A DNA stretch of 64,000 bases from contig MCFE01000015.1 in assembly GCA_002104905.1 (NCBI GenBank), positions 124,001 to 188,000 of the forward strand. The letters run 5' to 3'. Source of the stretch: Basidiobolus meristosporus CBS 931.73 (lineage: Eukaryota; Basidiobolomycota; Basidiobolomycetes; Basidiobolales; Basidiobolaceae). Below, in pieces: positions 22,772-33,600 of this stretch (within the stretch, counting starts at the first letter, position 1; the number at the start of each line of letters is the position of its first letter). A program made the position numbers and the translations under genes. A model generated the notes under the pieces. That model searched no databases. It was not told the origin of the DNA and worked only from the letters and a program-made list of their open reading frames with translations.

Positions 22772-22973
22772 TTCCCACCAATGATTCCTGAATCGACCGT
22801 CATCGCCTTTCCCATTCTATTTTATAGATAATCAATAAATTCTACCTAAGTTTAGGCAAACTGACATGGAACATGATTAATATCCCTACGAACAAGATTC
22901 ATTAGGTTTAATGGATTTCTCTAGTTAAGCAACGTGTATAAACTCTTCCCGCCCCACCTAGTTCTTCGGCAAG

Positions 22974-23445
22974 ATGGAAGCCAACCTTGAAACCATTATA
23001 AGCAACCTGTTTGTGATTTCCGTATTGTTTCAGGCTCTCAGATTGCATGTTTACTAAACTTGCCTCTTATTTCACCCAGCCTAGGCAATGATGGAGTTAG
23101 AGGAGTTTTGTTAGCTGACCACAATGGTCTGTGCTTGGCCTGTAAGTTTTATCCACTGGCTTCTCATCCAATCAGTAGATGCGTGTACTGAGCTCGGTGT
23201 TCTTTAGCCAGAGGAGCGGCTCCCGCAAGTGCCGCAGGCTTCATCTCATCCATTGCTAACCGTGCTCAGGAGCTGATGGTAACACAGGAAAACGACGCCC
23301 CCGCTGTGAGCATCAGCATAGAGACACAAGAACAGTAAGTGAGATCTAATCTTACCAACCCTTCATGCTCTGACACCTTACCGACTCTTGTAGCACTATC
23401 GTCATCCGTAGAGAGAAAGAAATGACCCTCGCCATTTATAAATAG
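22974..23445 (+). CDS. LAMTOR5/HBXIP-like Ragulator subunit
   Basis: Small roadblock/longin-fold protein that in animals belongs to the Ragulator complex anchoring Rag GTPases and TORC1 on the lysosome. Four exons by eye: 22974-23008, 23080-23141, 23208-23334, 23394-23445; 276 nt, 91 residues, the same length as human LAMTOR5. Shared pattern: start MEANLE, then GVRGVLLADHNGL, a glycine-rich turn RGAAPASAAGFIS, and a C-terminal TIVIRREKEMTLAIYK, each aligning in order with LAMTOR5. All introns are short and in consistent phase, which supports the model. It lies 202 bp after the S6K-type kinase stop on the same strand. The first donor (gtttgt) is weak, so the first exon boundary is the least certain. 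Confidence 0.8.
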
Positions 23446-23872
23446 GTTATTGTAATAGCAAATGTACCGATAAAGTAATTCTCAATGCTACGACACCATA
23501 CTGAGCAGTGTGGCCGGAACCAATATATATCATTCAATCCACTGAACAGGCAAACACACGCCTCTTAATGACTGTGACTAGTTGGGCTATCACCAGCACC
23601 ATGATGATGTTGATGTGGTTCATGATCATTCAGCGACTGATAGAGCAGATCATGTGGTATTCCATCGGTCAGTATGCTACGTGTGGGATGACTTCATTTA
23701 TCAACGAATCTGATCTGCAATGCTGGGCTGAGAGGAGGCTCTACTCCTGCGCCAGCATTTGGCTCCTTGTGAGAATTTTATTGCCCTGAATCATATAATA
23801 TAAAATGCACATAGTACATCGGTTGTCACAGATGTATCCAGGCACAAGCCTAAAGATACTTTCGACACCCAG

Positions 23873-24868
23873 TCAAAAAGCAACGTTACTTTGAGCACTC
23901 TGGACCTCAATATGAATGTTGCTCGCTCGCCACCTATTTCATACCCCCAACGTGTGTCTTCCCTTCAACACCTTCATCTCGAGTTGAACAAAGAGCGACT
24001 CTCGTTGCTAGACGAAATCAACGAACTTAAAAGAATCAGTTTATCCCAGACAACTCGAAATGCCAGAATCACGGAAAGTGGTACTTATGTCGAGGAAAGG
24101 GCGGGGGTATGCAACAGCAGAACTAACAGCCCAAGATACTTGTCGAACGCCTCACCCATAATGGAGGAAACGGGCGAACTCAGCGAAGACGTAGATAGCT
24201 TCAATACTCGTAGTGATGAGAGTATCCATGTAAACATGTACATCCCTTATCCAATTCCCAAGAATAATGGCATCTCCCCGTACTCGAGGATCCAGCCCTC
24301 AATGGCTGATGACAGCCCTGTCTTCAAAGGCACTCTTTACAAGTTAGGGAGAAACCGCCAGTGGCAGGAGCGCGAATTCCGCACCGATGGATTTCTTCTT
24401 GTTTGCCTAACGACCAAGAAGATTAAAGTCAATCCAGGTAGTGTGTTGTTGGCCAGCTACACCACCGCAGAAGATCCCGAGCTGCTTGCCCATTTCTACC
24501 CGACTAGTCCACCATTACCTCGTATATCACACCCCCTGATCGCAACTGCTTGCATAGGGGGGAAAACCCCCGATCATGGTCAATACGTTGACTTTTATCA
24601 GCCACCGAAGTGGATCATTCCTCTGAGTGATGTGTTAGAGGTGACCTTATTGACACGTAACCGCTACAAGATGAAAAAATGCTTTGTAATCCACACATCA
24701 GAACGGAAGTACATCCTTCGAGCACGAACTGAGATGGAAACCAACTGTTGGCTCTATCTACTAAGACGCACGCTCCTTAGCCAGTTGCCAAGTTTATCGA
24801 ACTACGGCTCGTCTGGTTCCTCCAATCTTCGCCTCTCACAGCTTCCCTGCAACGAGAGCAGGAATTGA
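23873..24868 (+). CDS. Pleckstrin-homology domain protein, 5' end uncertain
   Basis: One long open frame covers about 325 residues to a TGA ending at 24868. The first half is Ser/Thr-rich and disordered, with a short coiled-coil-like stretch (LHLELNKERLSLLDEINEL). The second half is a PH domain running from FKGTLYKLGRNRQWQEREF (about 24330) through a long insert to the C-terminal helix with its conserved Trp (ETNCWLYLLRRTLL, about 24740-24780). PH domains bind phosphoinositides or proteins at membranes. No ATG opens the frame upstream; the first in-frame ATG is at 23912. An acceptor near 23872 could join an upstream exon in 23490-23771, but no join gave a convincing start. Function beyond the PH domain is unknown. 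Confidence 0.65.
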   Translation, partial: SKSNVTLSTLDLNMNVARSPPISYPQRVSSLQHLHLELNKERLSLLDEINELKRISLSQTTRNARITESGTYVEERAGVCNSRTNSPRYLSNASPIMEETGELSEDVDSFNTRSDESIHVNMYIPYPIPKNNGISPYSRIQPSMADDSPVFKGTLYKLGRNRQWQEREFRTDGFLLVCLTTKKIKVNPGSVLLASYTTAEDPELLAHFYPTSPPLPRISHPLIATACIGGKTPDHGQYVDFYQPPKWIIPLSDVLEVTLLTRNRYKMKKCFVIHTSERKYILRARTEMETNCWLYLLRRTLLSQLPSLSNYGSSGSSNLRLSQLPCNESRN

Positions 24869-25128
24869 TTCGTAGTCTGTGGAACGTCCTATGTACTATT
24901 TAATAGACCTTGTATACGTAATTGATGAATAACAGGTACCCAGCCTGTAGCGTTCATCGAGGCAGCTTCGGTTCCATGTACATAGCACTCAGCATTGTAT
25001 TAAAATGGCTTTATTATTAGTGAGAATGAATGCATTCTTTACAAGCTAGTAAAAGTTGGTTTTATCTAAATCAAAGATGTATCTACGTATATTCATCGGA
25101 TTGTGCTGGAGTGGTTTTCGCCTTGGCC

Positions 25129-26403
25129 TTAAAGCTTTACATACCACTTCTTGTAGTCCATCAGGTATGCGATTGGCACGTACACAAGGAGGGCCCACAC
25201 AAGAGACCATATCAAGCTAGCAAGATGGGCAGGCAGCCAGGAAGCAAAAACCACGCTATATATCACATTGTATAGGTTTGACATCCCATTACGGCTTCCA
25301 TGTCCGCTGTAGGGAACGGGTATGGAGAAGAAGATGCTGGCGAGGTTCTCCGAGAGCACATACAGGAACAGCGGATTCTTACCAACCACTACAAACATAT
25401 TGAAAAGGTGGGCTATAGGGCGGATCGGAGATTGCAGGAGATTCTTAATATCGATCAAGAAGATGAAGATAGCCAGCAAAAGGATGGATATGCCGCCAGT
25501 CAGCAGAACAAAGGTTGGTGTCCACAGCGGCTTGGAAATGGGAATCCCGGTATGAATGAATATGGCAAGCACGATTCCAATCAAGGCGATCATGGTGTAA
25601 TGGCACACCCTCTTGTACCGGAAAGATTTTTCACTGAACTCGGTGCGATGTTTGACAACGTCAATGCCAACCATCATGCCTATCCAGCAATTGATGCATG
25701 AGGTGATGGTGGATAGCGAACCTTCTGGGTCAAACGGTAGCTGCTGGTATGTATGAGAAAGCCCGAAGATATTGGTATCGAAGTAGCTTTCAGCAGAGCA
25801 TTCGATGGTGAGAATGCCATGCCCACAGCCTGGAACGTTCACTCCGTAAGTCAATGCCAGCCACAACAGCAGGGCACTCAAGGGGAATCCGTATCTGAGG
25901 TAAAGATACTGATAGCGGTTTTTTTCTTGATGACAGGTGATGTAGAGCGCCGTGAGCACCAGATAACAGATTGCCAGCCTTTGGAGCACCCCAGGGATTC
26001 TCAGAACTCTTGGGAAATCGGGGGAACTGAAAGGAAAGAGGTTCACCCATAAACCAATCAAGAAGATCAATACAAACCGTTTGACAACCTTGATCCATAA
26101 CCTCTTTCCCTCTAGCTTGCCCCGGTTGGCAGCCATAGCCAACGGGATGGCTAATCCCATAATGAAGACAAAATTGGGAAAGATCGCATCAGCCAAGGTA
26201 AAGCCAAACCATTCGGGATGCTCCATGATAGGAAACGGCTCGGGCTGGTAGTTGACCATGATCATGAAAATGATGGTGAACCCACGACAAACATCCAACG
26301 AAACCAGGCGACCACTTTTTTTAGGTTGCCCAATCGTCTCTTGATTGATTTCGACGCTCGTTTGCTGTGGGTCTTTCCGGTCAAGACTAGCAGGATTATC
26401 CAT
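25129..26403 (-). CDS. HGSNAT-like (heparan-alpha-glucosaminide N-acetyltransferase family) membrane protein
   Basis: Single exon, 424 residues. An N-terminal polar tail is followed by RLVSLDVCRGFTIIFMIMVN, the hallmark start of the HGSNAT/DUF5009 fold. Next comes HPEWFGFTLADAIFPNFVFIMG, whose His (residue 62) corresponds to the catalytic His of HGSNAT, and about ten further hydrophobic helices. In animals this enzyme moves the acetyl group of cytosolic acetyl-CoA across the lysosomal membrane onto glucosamine. Fungi lack heparan sulfate, so the acceptor here is unknown and may be a cell-wall or glycolipid sugar. It lacks the large luminal N-terminal domain of the animal protein. It is convergent with the PH gene (260 bp between stops). 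Confidence 0.85.
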   Translation of the reverse strand: MDNPASLDRKDPQQTSVEINQETIGQPKKSGRLVSLDVCRGFTIIFMIMVNYQPEPFPIMEHPEWFGFTLADAIFPNFVFIMGLAIPLAMAANRGKLEGKRLWIKVVKRFVLIFLIGLWVNLFPFSSPDFPRVLRIPGVLQRLAICYLVLTALYITCHQEKNRYQYLYLRYGFPLSALLLWLALTYGVNVPGCGHGILTIECSAESYFDTNIFGLSHTYQQLPFDPEGSLSTITSCINCWIGMMVGIDVVKHRTEFSEKSFRYKRVCHYTMIALIGIVLAIFIHTGIPISKPLWTPTFVLLTGGISILLLAIFIFLIDIKNLLQSPIRPIAHLFNMFVVVGKNPLFLYVLSENLASIFFSIPVPYSGHGSRNGMSNLYNVIYSVVFASWLPAHLASLIWSLVWALLVYVPIAYLMDYKKWYVKL

Positions 26404-26524
26404 CTTGTACGATTTGAAGCGGAAAGGGAAGTTATTTACAATTAGGAGCGTTGAATGGGATGATTCAGCCCATTTATTGAGTTCTAGGCAGAACCTCTGT
26501 TTGTTAATCCCCCGTAGGTCACTG

Positions 26525-26608
26525 CATTACATAGCATCATAGCCTATAGTATCATTACATAGCATCATAGCCTATAGTACCATTACATAGCATCATAGCC
26601 TATAGTAA
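26525..26608 (+). repeat. 28-bp tandem repeat, three units
   Basis: Three consecutive copies of cattacatagcatcatagc + ctatagta + t/c/a, identical except for the last base. It lies in the 5' region between the divergent HGSNAT-like gene and the small secreted-peptide ORF. It may be a recent slippage product or an upstream regulatory array. Confidence 0.9.
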
Positions 26609-26756
26609 CATTACTGTTTAATCTCCGTCTCAATCCGTTTCAATCCCTTCTGTGCAGCGCTTTCTGGAGAAGGAAATTTCCCTTAATCCTTCCCTGGATC
26701 CACCAGGTATAAATATCGAATATCGACAATAACACCAGCCATCCTCAAATAAGGCA

Positions 26757-26915
26757 ATGCTCCTTAAGACATACACCTCCGCGATTTTCTGCTTGGTTTC
26801 ACTTTACAGCCATGTTACGGCCATTGGCATTCCCGTCAGACAACCCGGTGGGAATAAGAACCCGAGCCCTGCAGTTGACGACAATGCATCCATGCCTCAC
26901 GACCCCCCTAACTAG
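26757..26915 (+). CDS. Possible small secreted peptide (52 aa)
   Basis: The ORF starts with a plausible signal peptide: Lys near the start, then the hydrophobic core SAIFCLVSLYSHVTA with an A-x-A-like end before IGIPVR. The 30-residue remainder is Pro/Gly/Asp/Asn-rich with no cysteine. A TATA-like ggtataaatatc lies about 50 bp upstream, at 26705-26716. No homologue is recognised. The signal-like start and the TATA favour a real gene; small size and lack of introns leave doubt. Confidence 0.4.
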   Translation: MLLKTYTSAIFCLVSLYSHVTAIGIPVRQPGGNKNPSPAVDDNASMPHDPPN

Positions 26916-27173
26916 CCATCTTCCATGATATTTAATTCCAATTATGCCACTTATGCCACCTATGCCCAAACATACTCCTTTTGATTAGGATGCCTATTGG
27001 TCAGCAAGATCTTTCAATAAATCATTAAAAATTTTTGATGGAATTGAGAACTGGTCGAGAAATTTTCTCGTTACTTTGATATCCCCACTAGTTGCCCCCA
27101 GTCATTACTGTTTGTCTGACTTTCAACTTTTATTCGCCAAAGGGGGTCATTCAGGTCACATACGTTAGAAAGC

Positions 27174-27719
27174 ATGCTTAGCATTGTCAGAAACTTCTCC
27201 AGACTCTCGGTCCAAACCAGCCGCACTTTGACACCCGTGCTCTCGAGCACCAGCAACACTCAGGTGTTGTTGGGTTGCCGCAAACCTTTCGGCTCACCAT
27301 TCCAGCCATATCAACCCATCCAGGTCTGCGCCATGTCCACCCTAAACCAAGTGATTCGCGGGTGCCGCAAGCAAAAGAGCAAGCTGTCCAAGTCCCCTGC
27401 TTTAGAAAAGTCGCCACAGCGCAAGGGTGTGTGTACCAAGGTCTACACCACCAAGCCCAAGAAACCCAATTCTGCGCAACGTAAGGTTGCTCGTGTTAGA
27501 CTTACCACCGGAAAGACCATTATCGCGTATATTCCTGGTGAGGGACACAACTTGCAGGAGCATAGTGTTGTACTAGTTCGCGGTGGAAAGGTTCCCGATT
27601 TGCCAGGTGTAAAATATCATATTATCCGTGGTGCCTTGGATTGCCAAGGTGTTCCCAATAGAACTACCTCCAGATCCAAGTATGGTACAAGAAAGCCCGC
27701 TGAAAAGAAGGAGAAATAA
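27174..27719 (+). CDS. Mitochondrial small-subunit ribosomal protein uS12m
   Basis: Single exon, 181 residues. About 50 residues of N-terminal, Arg/Ser-rich presequence precede a canonical uS12: [14 protein letters not shown], then [18 protein letters not shown] (the decoding-centre PNSA loop), [23 protein letters not shown], the conserved [18 protein letters not shown], and the closing [10 protein letters not shown]. It sits at the decoding centre of the mitoribosome. The presequence marks it as the nuclear gene for the organellar protein, not cytosolic uS12, which has a different sequence. A downstream aataaa (27763) may serve as poly(A) signal. Confidence 0.95.
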   Translation: MLSIVRNFSRLSVQTSRTLTPVLSSTSNTQVLLGCRKPFGSPFQPYQPIQVCAMSTLNQVIRGCRKQKSKLSKSPALEKSPQRKGVCTKVYTTKPKKPNSAQRKVARVRLTTGKTIIAYIPGEGHNLQEHSVVLVRGGKVPDLPGVKYHIIRGALDCQGVPNRTTSRSKYGTRKPAEKKEK

Positions 27720-27907
27720 GCCCAATCTCCACACTACATTCATGCACTCATTTACAATCAATAAACCATATTCATTCATAGTACGCTTCACCTATACTGT
27801 AACTAGAGGACTTCAGATAAAACCTGTGGCGGTTAAGCGATGCGACTAATTTAAACAATCTAACTTAGCTAGACCAACATGGATTTTATTTAAACAATCT
27901 AAATCAA

Positions 27908-28835
27908 CTAGACCACCTTAGATTTTTTGCCGTAGGTCCTTTTGGCAAAATCCTTGAACAAGAAGGTGAGTGGGATAACATAGCTAGCGTTCAAATACAC
28001 CGCCCAACGACCCTCGTCACTTGTTAAACAGTCATCCACAAACAAGTAGCTAAGGGCTAGACTGATTCCAATCACAAATTGGGTGATTTGCATGGAGGTT
28101 AGGTATTTCTTACCCGGAGGGGAATATCCCAGACAGGTTAGTATGTAGTAGAAATACATGATGGTATGAATGAATGAATTAAATACAACGAAGATCCATA
28201 TAGGCGTGGCACTATGGAGGGTCCCATACCACATGGTGATGATTGCCCCGGCATGATGGAAGGTCTGAAGAAAGGAAGAGCGGCGGCCTTGACATGGAAA
28301 ACAGTGAGCGTCGGTGCACAATTGGACGGGCCTATTACATATATTTACCTTTGGCCAAGATGATGATGGTATCGATGATCTCATAGTATTTCGATAGATA
28401 AAACAGCCAACCCCAGTATTGCAAATCCGATTCCCATACTTTACCACCACGATCACAAAACTACACACCATACAGAGCATTTAGTAACGACCCGGTCGCC
28501 AAAACATGCAGCCAAGGACCTACCGCATCCATGAAGTTGCGAGAGCGGAAGTTTTGGAGCCAAGCACCTCCCATGTTGTAGAAAGTAATCCCAGAGAACA
28601 AACAGAGGACAAGGTTGTGGAATACAATGAATGCTGTGAACAGGCGCGAGCTTTTCTTCGCTGGGGCTTTGTGTGGTTGCTTGCCACTCTTGGCGACCAC
28701 TCTTGATACACCGGAAGTCTGAGGATTCAGAGCAGAGATAACGAGGACGTACACCAAAGCCGTGATGACTGGTGTTTTCCAGTACATGAAGAAATCGTAG
28801 TATTGCCCGAGAGGGAACTCTTCAGAATTTGACAT
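27908..28835 (-). CDS. ELO-family very-long-chain/polyunsaturated fatty acid elongase
   Basis: 3-ketoacyl-CoA synthase of the ER membrane that condenses malonyl-CoA with fatty acyl-CoA. Three exons by eye: 28835-28524, 28460-28349, 28287-27908; 804 nt, 267 residues. Landmarks are KYYEIIDTIIIL, the histidine box QTFHHAGA, NSFIHTIMYFYY, and several hydrophobic spans. In the usual H-x-x-H-H box the first His is Gln; this is known from some PUFA elongases (for example the delta-9 type of Isochrysis). The C-terminus ends KKSKVV, with lysines near a possible ER-retrieval position. It shares a 577-bp 5' region with the divergent GIDE gene. Confidence 0.9.
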
Positions 28836-29412
28836 TCTTGCAGGTCAACGTTGAGAATGTGGTAAAGAGGATGGAAAGAAATGGCCCGCACCTAGGAAAT
28901 TTAAATGATCTGGCTTATCGAGAAAAAGATGGATCCATCGGCAACGGGATTCTATTTTCTGGCCAGTCATCATGGAGTTTTGAAAGCCTTGAACCATTCC
29001 CCAACCCTCATTCAAGGGTTTCGAGGGTGCAATGAGTGCAATGGTGGCAATGTGTTTTTCAAAGCTTATCTTCCACCATTCAACACTGGTGTAACTAAGA
29101 ATCGACTTTTAAGCTGCTGTATCACTCGTCTGACAAAGCACTGGCGAATTAGACTACTCTTGCTTATTTTAAATATTGCTTATGACTGCTGAAGCATTGT
29201 ATATGGTGGCAATTAATGATTGGACTAACCGGGTTGTAAGAGGATGCAATACATGATTTACACTAGTCGTATCCTAAACATATACAATACTTGATTTTTT
29301 ACACTAGTTATATCCTAAACACAAATTTAAACACGTACAATAATAATCATGATACACTTGTATATGGATGTGATTTGAGATTAATGCCTGGATTATACTG
29401 CTTCCTTGGAGG
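28836..29412. other. Divergent intergenic region between elongase and GIDE genes
   Basis: No supported gene. The ORF at 28905-29192 has no recognisable features. Near 29240-29340 a short imperfect repeat occurs twice (tacac-tagt-ta/cg-tatcctaaaca). It presumably holds both promoters. Confidence 0.4.
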
Positions 29413-30406
29413 ATGAAGGCGAAGAATGTCGTGGACTTTGCTGCATTGTTTTCTGGTCTGTTCGGATTAACCTCTGTGATATATGGTTATCTCAAATACG
29501 GCAGAAAACTCTTACGTATACAACAAACTCCACTCATTAGCACAAAGGATGATTTATTAGAGGCTTTGGAAGAATTGAATACTGGTTGGCTAAAGGGTGG
29601 ATACTTTAAGGTTAGAAATTCCACCAGCACCCGACTCGAAGAGAGATAGTGCAGTCCGATTTTACTGTGGGCAATTTTAAACGGGAGATCAGCCATTATT
29701 TGTTGACAGGTTTTTAGATTGTAGGAATCGCGGAAGCTCGAAAACCTATCACAGCAGGCTTGTCTGGCCATGACACCGTTTATACCAAAATTAGATACCT
29801 TAGGATGATAAAACGGAAGAGAATGTCCATTTGGAGGCCTCAAACTGTTTTAAAACAGGTATTTCCATTGGATTCAGTGGATCCTTCGATTGTGCTAACT
29901 GTAGAATTGAATAGGAATTCCAAGACGAAATATCGCAAACCCCTTGGCTATGTCGTCTATCAGACGGCACTGCAGTAACTGTCCTTGGGAAAGGTGCAGA
30001 ATACATTCTTGAAAAAACCGTCACTGAAACTTATGTATTCCCCATCTTTAATAATCCTGTCCAGCATTACAGCGTCTAAATATTTCTACTTTAGACCCAA
30101 GAGAGTATACTTCGAGCAAATATGCCTGTTTTAATACTTGGCTATCTGTGTTCTCCACAGCCTGGTGTTTTCCAAATCCGCAAGCCATATATACGGTGGT
30201 TCCTCATATCTGGAAATGATGAAGCTACTCTGGTGCGAAACTTCAGATTTTGGTGGCATTTCTGGAATATTATCGGAGCAGGGTTTCTACTGGGTTCATG
30301 CACCTTTTATCTGTTCAGCTGGGATCAAGCAATATATAAGCAGAGGGCACTGCTCGATTCTGAACAACTTTTTGACGAGTGGATTAATGATAGGCAGTTT
30401 CGCTAA
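29413..30406 (+). CDS. GIDE-domain membrane protein (MUL1/MULAN-like) lacking a RING finger
   Basis: Four exons by eye: 29413-29610, 29718-29858, 29915-30034, 30095-30406; 771 nt, 256 residues. An N-terminal transmembrane helix (FAALFSGLFGLTSVIYGYL) is followed by a GIDE-type domain. Landmarks are GIAEARKPITAGLSG, an FQDEISQTPW segment, DGTAVTVLGKGAEY, LEKTVTE and PVLILGYL. A second hydrophobic segment near the end follows (IIGAGFLLGSCTFYLF). This order (TM, GIDE, TM) matches the mitochondrial outer-membrane E3 ligase MUL1 and bacterial/plant relatives. The protein stops after about 20 further residues, and the C-terminal RING of MUL1 is absent. It therefore cannot be a RING ligase by itself; a scaffold or membrane role is inferred. 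Confidence 0.7.
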
Positions 30407-30694
30407 CTGTGGCCAATAACATCTAGCATAAGTGGGTCAGCAACATTTAGCCAGAATTGAACCAGAGTAGTTGCTACATAACTCAAAGCATGAATGAAAT
30501 AATTAAACCAATAGGATGAAAAAAAGAAAAAAACCGAGACGTTTTTTTAGTTTGTTTACGCTTCGGGGAAACCCCACGTGATCAGGATTTGTTCTGGCAA
30601 AAATTACGTGAACATATCTGGCAAGGAAAACTTTCGCGTACGCCGCTATCTTTGCTTTCATCCTTCTCCTCTTTTTGGCACTCAAGGTATCATA

Positions 30695-33600
30695 ATGGCG
30701 GTGCCATACTGGAAGCCAGACACCTTCGAAAATCTTCACAATCTCATTTGTGAAATATACACTTCGCCCAGCGAAGCCAATCTCAATGAACTAAGAGTCG
30801 ATTTAGATCGGTACAAGCAAGACTTTACAAACCTCCTTGACGATTTGCCTAAAAATTCAGATCATAGATGTAACTTGCAAAAAGGTTTGGTATAGCCCTA
30901 TACATACTTAAAGGACAAGCATTAACGGTAATACGTTCCTATTTGATAGGAAAGCCTGTAATCAACAATGTTACACATAATGTCAACGATCAATTTGTTT
31001 CCGAAGCAATCAGCCTTTCAGATGAACTTTGCGTGGACGAATATTTCGCAGCCACCTTATTGCAGTTTGGAATGCAGCTTCGTTCTCGTTTCGATCGGAC
31101 AGCCGCTGAAACTGCTATCTTGTTGTACCATTCCGAGCGTATTTATCTTTTGAATTGCCTCAACCTCATCATAAAGGGCGCTTACGACGAGGGTCTCGCT
31201 GTCGAGGTCCGTAGTCTATTCGAAGAGTACACAACAACCCTTGTTTTCTCAACCGTGAAGAAACAAACTTCGACCTCGAGCATTACATACGCCCAGAAGA
31301 TATTGGAAACAATTGAAAGCCTCAAGTCCAACGTTGCTCTCTTGAAGGAACACGGAAGCATGAGCGGTAACAACACCGCCCAGAAAGCCATTGCCTTATC
31401 AGAAGATTGTATCAAAGAGAGAGTGGAGAAATTTTCCGATGAGCGTAAAGAGCTCGCACATATCCTCTTTCTGATTTCCTATCAACGTCAGTTGGATTCT
31501 GAAGAGATCATGGCCGTCGCGGAGAACTTGTACAAAGCCAACCTCACTGACTCAATCTCCTACTATCTCGTTCCTACCTTATTGGCCTCTATTGACTCTG
31601 CACCAGAACATGTCATGGCTTTTGGCGTCGAGCAGCAGAGATATATCTCAAATTCTAATAATATCGACTTCTTGAAAAAGTTCAACGCCTTGATTACCAA
31701 GAACGATTGGGTCTCACAGCCATTGAAGGGGGTTATCCTTCTGCAATGGTCATTGTACTTATCTTCTCTGTTTACCAAGTCTCCAAGCCTTGAGCAGCAA
31801 CTCGGGTTTGGTGAGGAGAAGGTTGAGCATATGGCCGAGAATGCCATTTCCCTGAATGCATTCACTTTCTTGAAAGAAAAGATACTCTGCTTCAAGGACG
31901 AAGCTAAAGCTACCCAAACTTCCTCGGAGAATTCCGCCATGACTGGAGTTACATTCGCCAGTATTACCAGCGAGATTAATGCAGCTAACTCTCGTCAAGT
32001 CTCTGACACCCCTGAAATAGATGAGGATTTCCAGTGGTATATCTTGCATCAGTTGGATTTGATGGTTACTACCTTCATCTCTACCTTGTCCGGAGTTTTG
32101 AGAAGACTGAAGAACCGCGAGGATGATATTTCTTTTGCATCCCACGGGCCTAGTGACCAACCTAACAGAAACGATCTTCAGATGTTCTTCGAGTTGGTCT
32201 CTAGCATCTACAAGGATCGTGCGGATGCTGGATTGAAATTCTGGGAAGGGCCTGATGATAGATTGTTTGCCTTTTTGAAATGGGCTGCAGACTGTAAGGC
32301 ATCGGAATTGGTCCGTGCTGCATTCGAAATGTTTGCTTCATTGGCTACCGGTCCCAAGTCTAGCCAGTATGCTTACGACTTCTTGAATAGCGGAGGCGGT
32401 CGTCACCCCAACCTCATGCAAAGCAGTAATCACACAACCAACTTATGCTCATGGAATGCTCTCTTCGGCGCGCTAGAGTTCTATAGTACTAATTTGGTTC
32501 CTACCCAGAATGTTGCTTCTGGAATGACCCCACCTGCACAAATCCAACCCGAGGAAGCCACCCTTTTGAAGTCTTTCCTCCGCCTCTTGCGTCAAATCGT
32601 CAAATATTCATCGATCGCGAGAACTACACTCTACGAAAACCAGCAATACAAGCCTATGAACACCTTGTTCAACTTGCTAAGATGCCCCGTCCCGACCGAT
32701 CTCAAGGCTGCTCTGCTCGAAACAATTGCGGCATTCTGCTCTCCAATCAGTAGCAATGGCCCGCAGATTGCTCGACAAACGTGGGTTACCCTAGAGCAAT
32801 CCCAGCTGCTCCAGACCGTTAGAAGCACTACATCCCAAAATGGCACCCAGTTCCCTTCCGTTGAAGGAGGACAGTTTACTAATGTTAGAAATCTTGGTCA
32901 AAGCAGTTTTGGACCCTCTAATGCCGCTCGTAAAGAGGGCGAAGGTATCCGGACTGAGCTTGAGGAAATCGAGTCAGCTAAAGAGACATATCCCGAAACT
33001 CTCGCTTTCCTCAACCTACTCAATACGCTGATCTACACCCCTGGAAAGAATTCCGCTTATCGCTCTGGATTTGGAATCATTTCTCCCACCATCCCCGACA
33101 ACCTTGGATCCGGCTATCGCGCCCCTGGTATCAATCCATATATCAATTTTGTCCTGGACCATGTCTTGCTCAAGGCTCACAATCGCAGTTATATCCACCC
33201 TGAAGAAAAGTGGGCTGTTATTGAAGCCTCGTTGAAATTAGTGGAGAAGTGTTTGATCACTTTCGACATTAAGAGTATTCTAATCGAAAGTGTAGTACCC
33301 GGACCCAGCGGAGAGGAACTGTCCAAGTCAGTAACCGCTGTGAACAACAAGTCCACCTCTCAAACTCAGGCCGCCTTGTCACTAGCCACGCACCCTGGCT
33401 TTGAGATCATGGCACGTATTCTATGCGGCTCTAAGCTTCTGGAAGAAATATGCAGAATCTTGGCTTTTGGGGTCGATGCCGTCAATCAAAACACTTTCAA
33501 GACTCCAGCATTTAAGCTATGCGCTTTGCATAGTCTGAGAATCCTACTCCGTGTCATGCAGATTCAAGATGTTTTCTTGAGTGTACTTGTTCCAATCATC

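Noticed and set aside
23488-23780. Open frames with hydrophobic or His/Asp-rich translations upstream of the PH gene
   Set aside because: No ATG-starting frame joins the PH frame in a consistent phase, and two alternative frames look equally plausible, so no exon was called.
28905-29192. 95-codon plus-strand ORF in the ELO/GIDE intergenic region
   Set aside because: Lies in a promoter region, has no recognisable motif and no splice partner.
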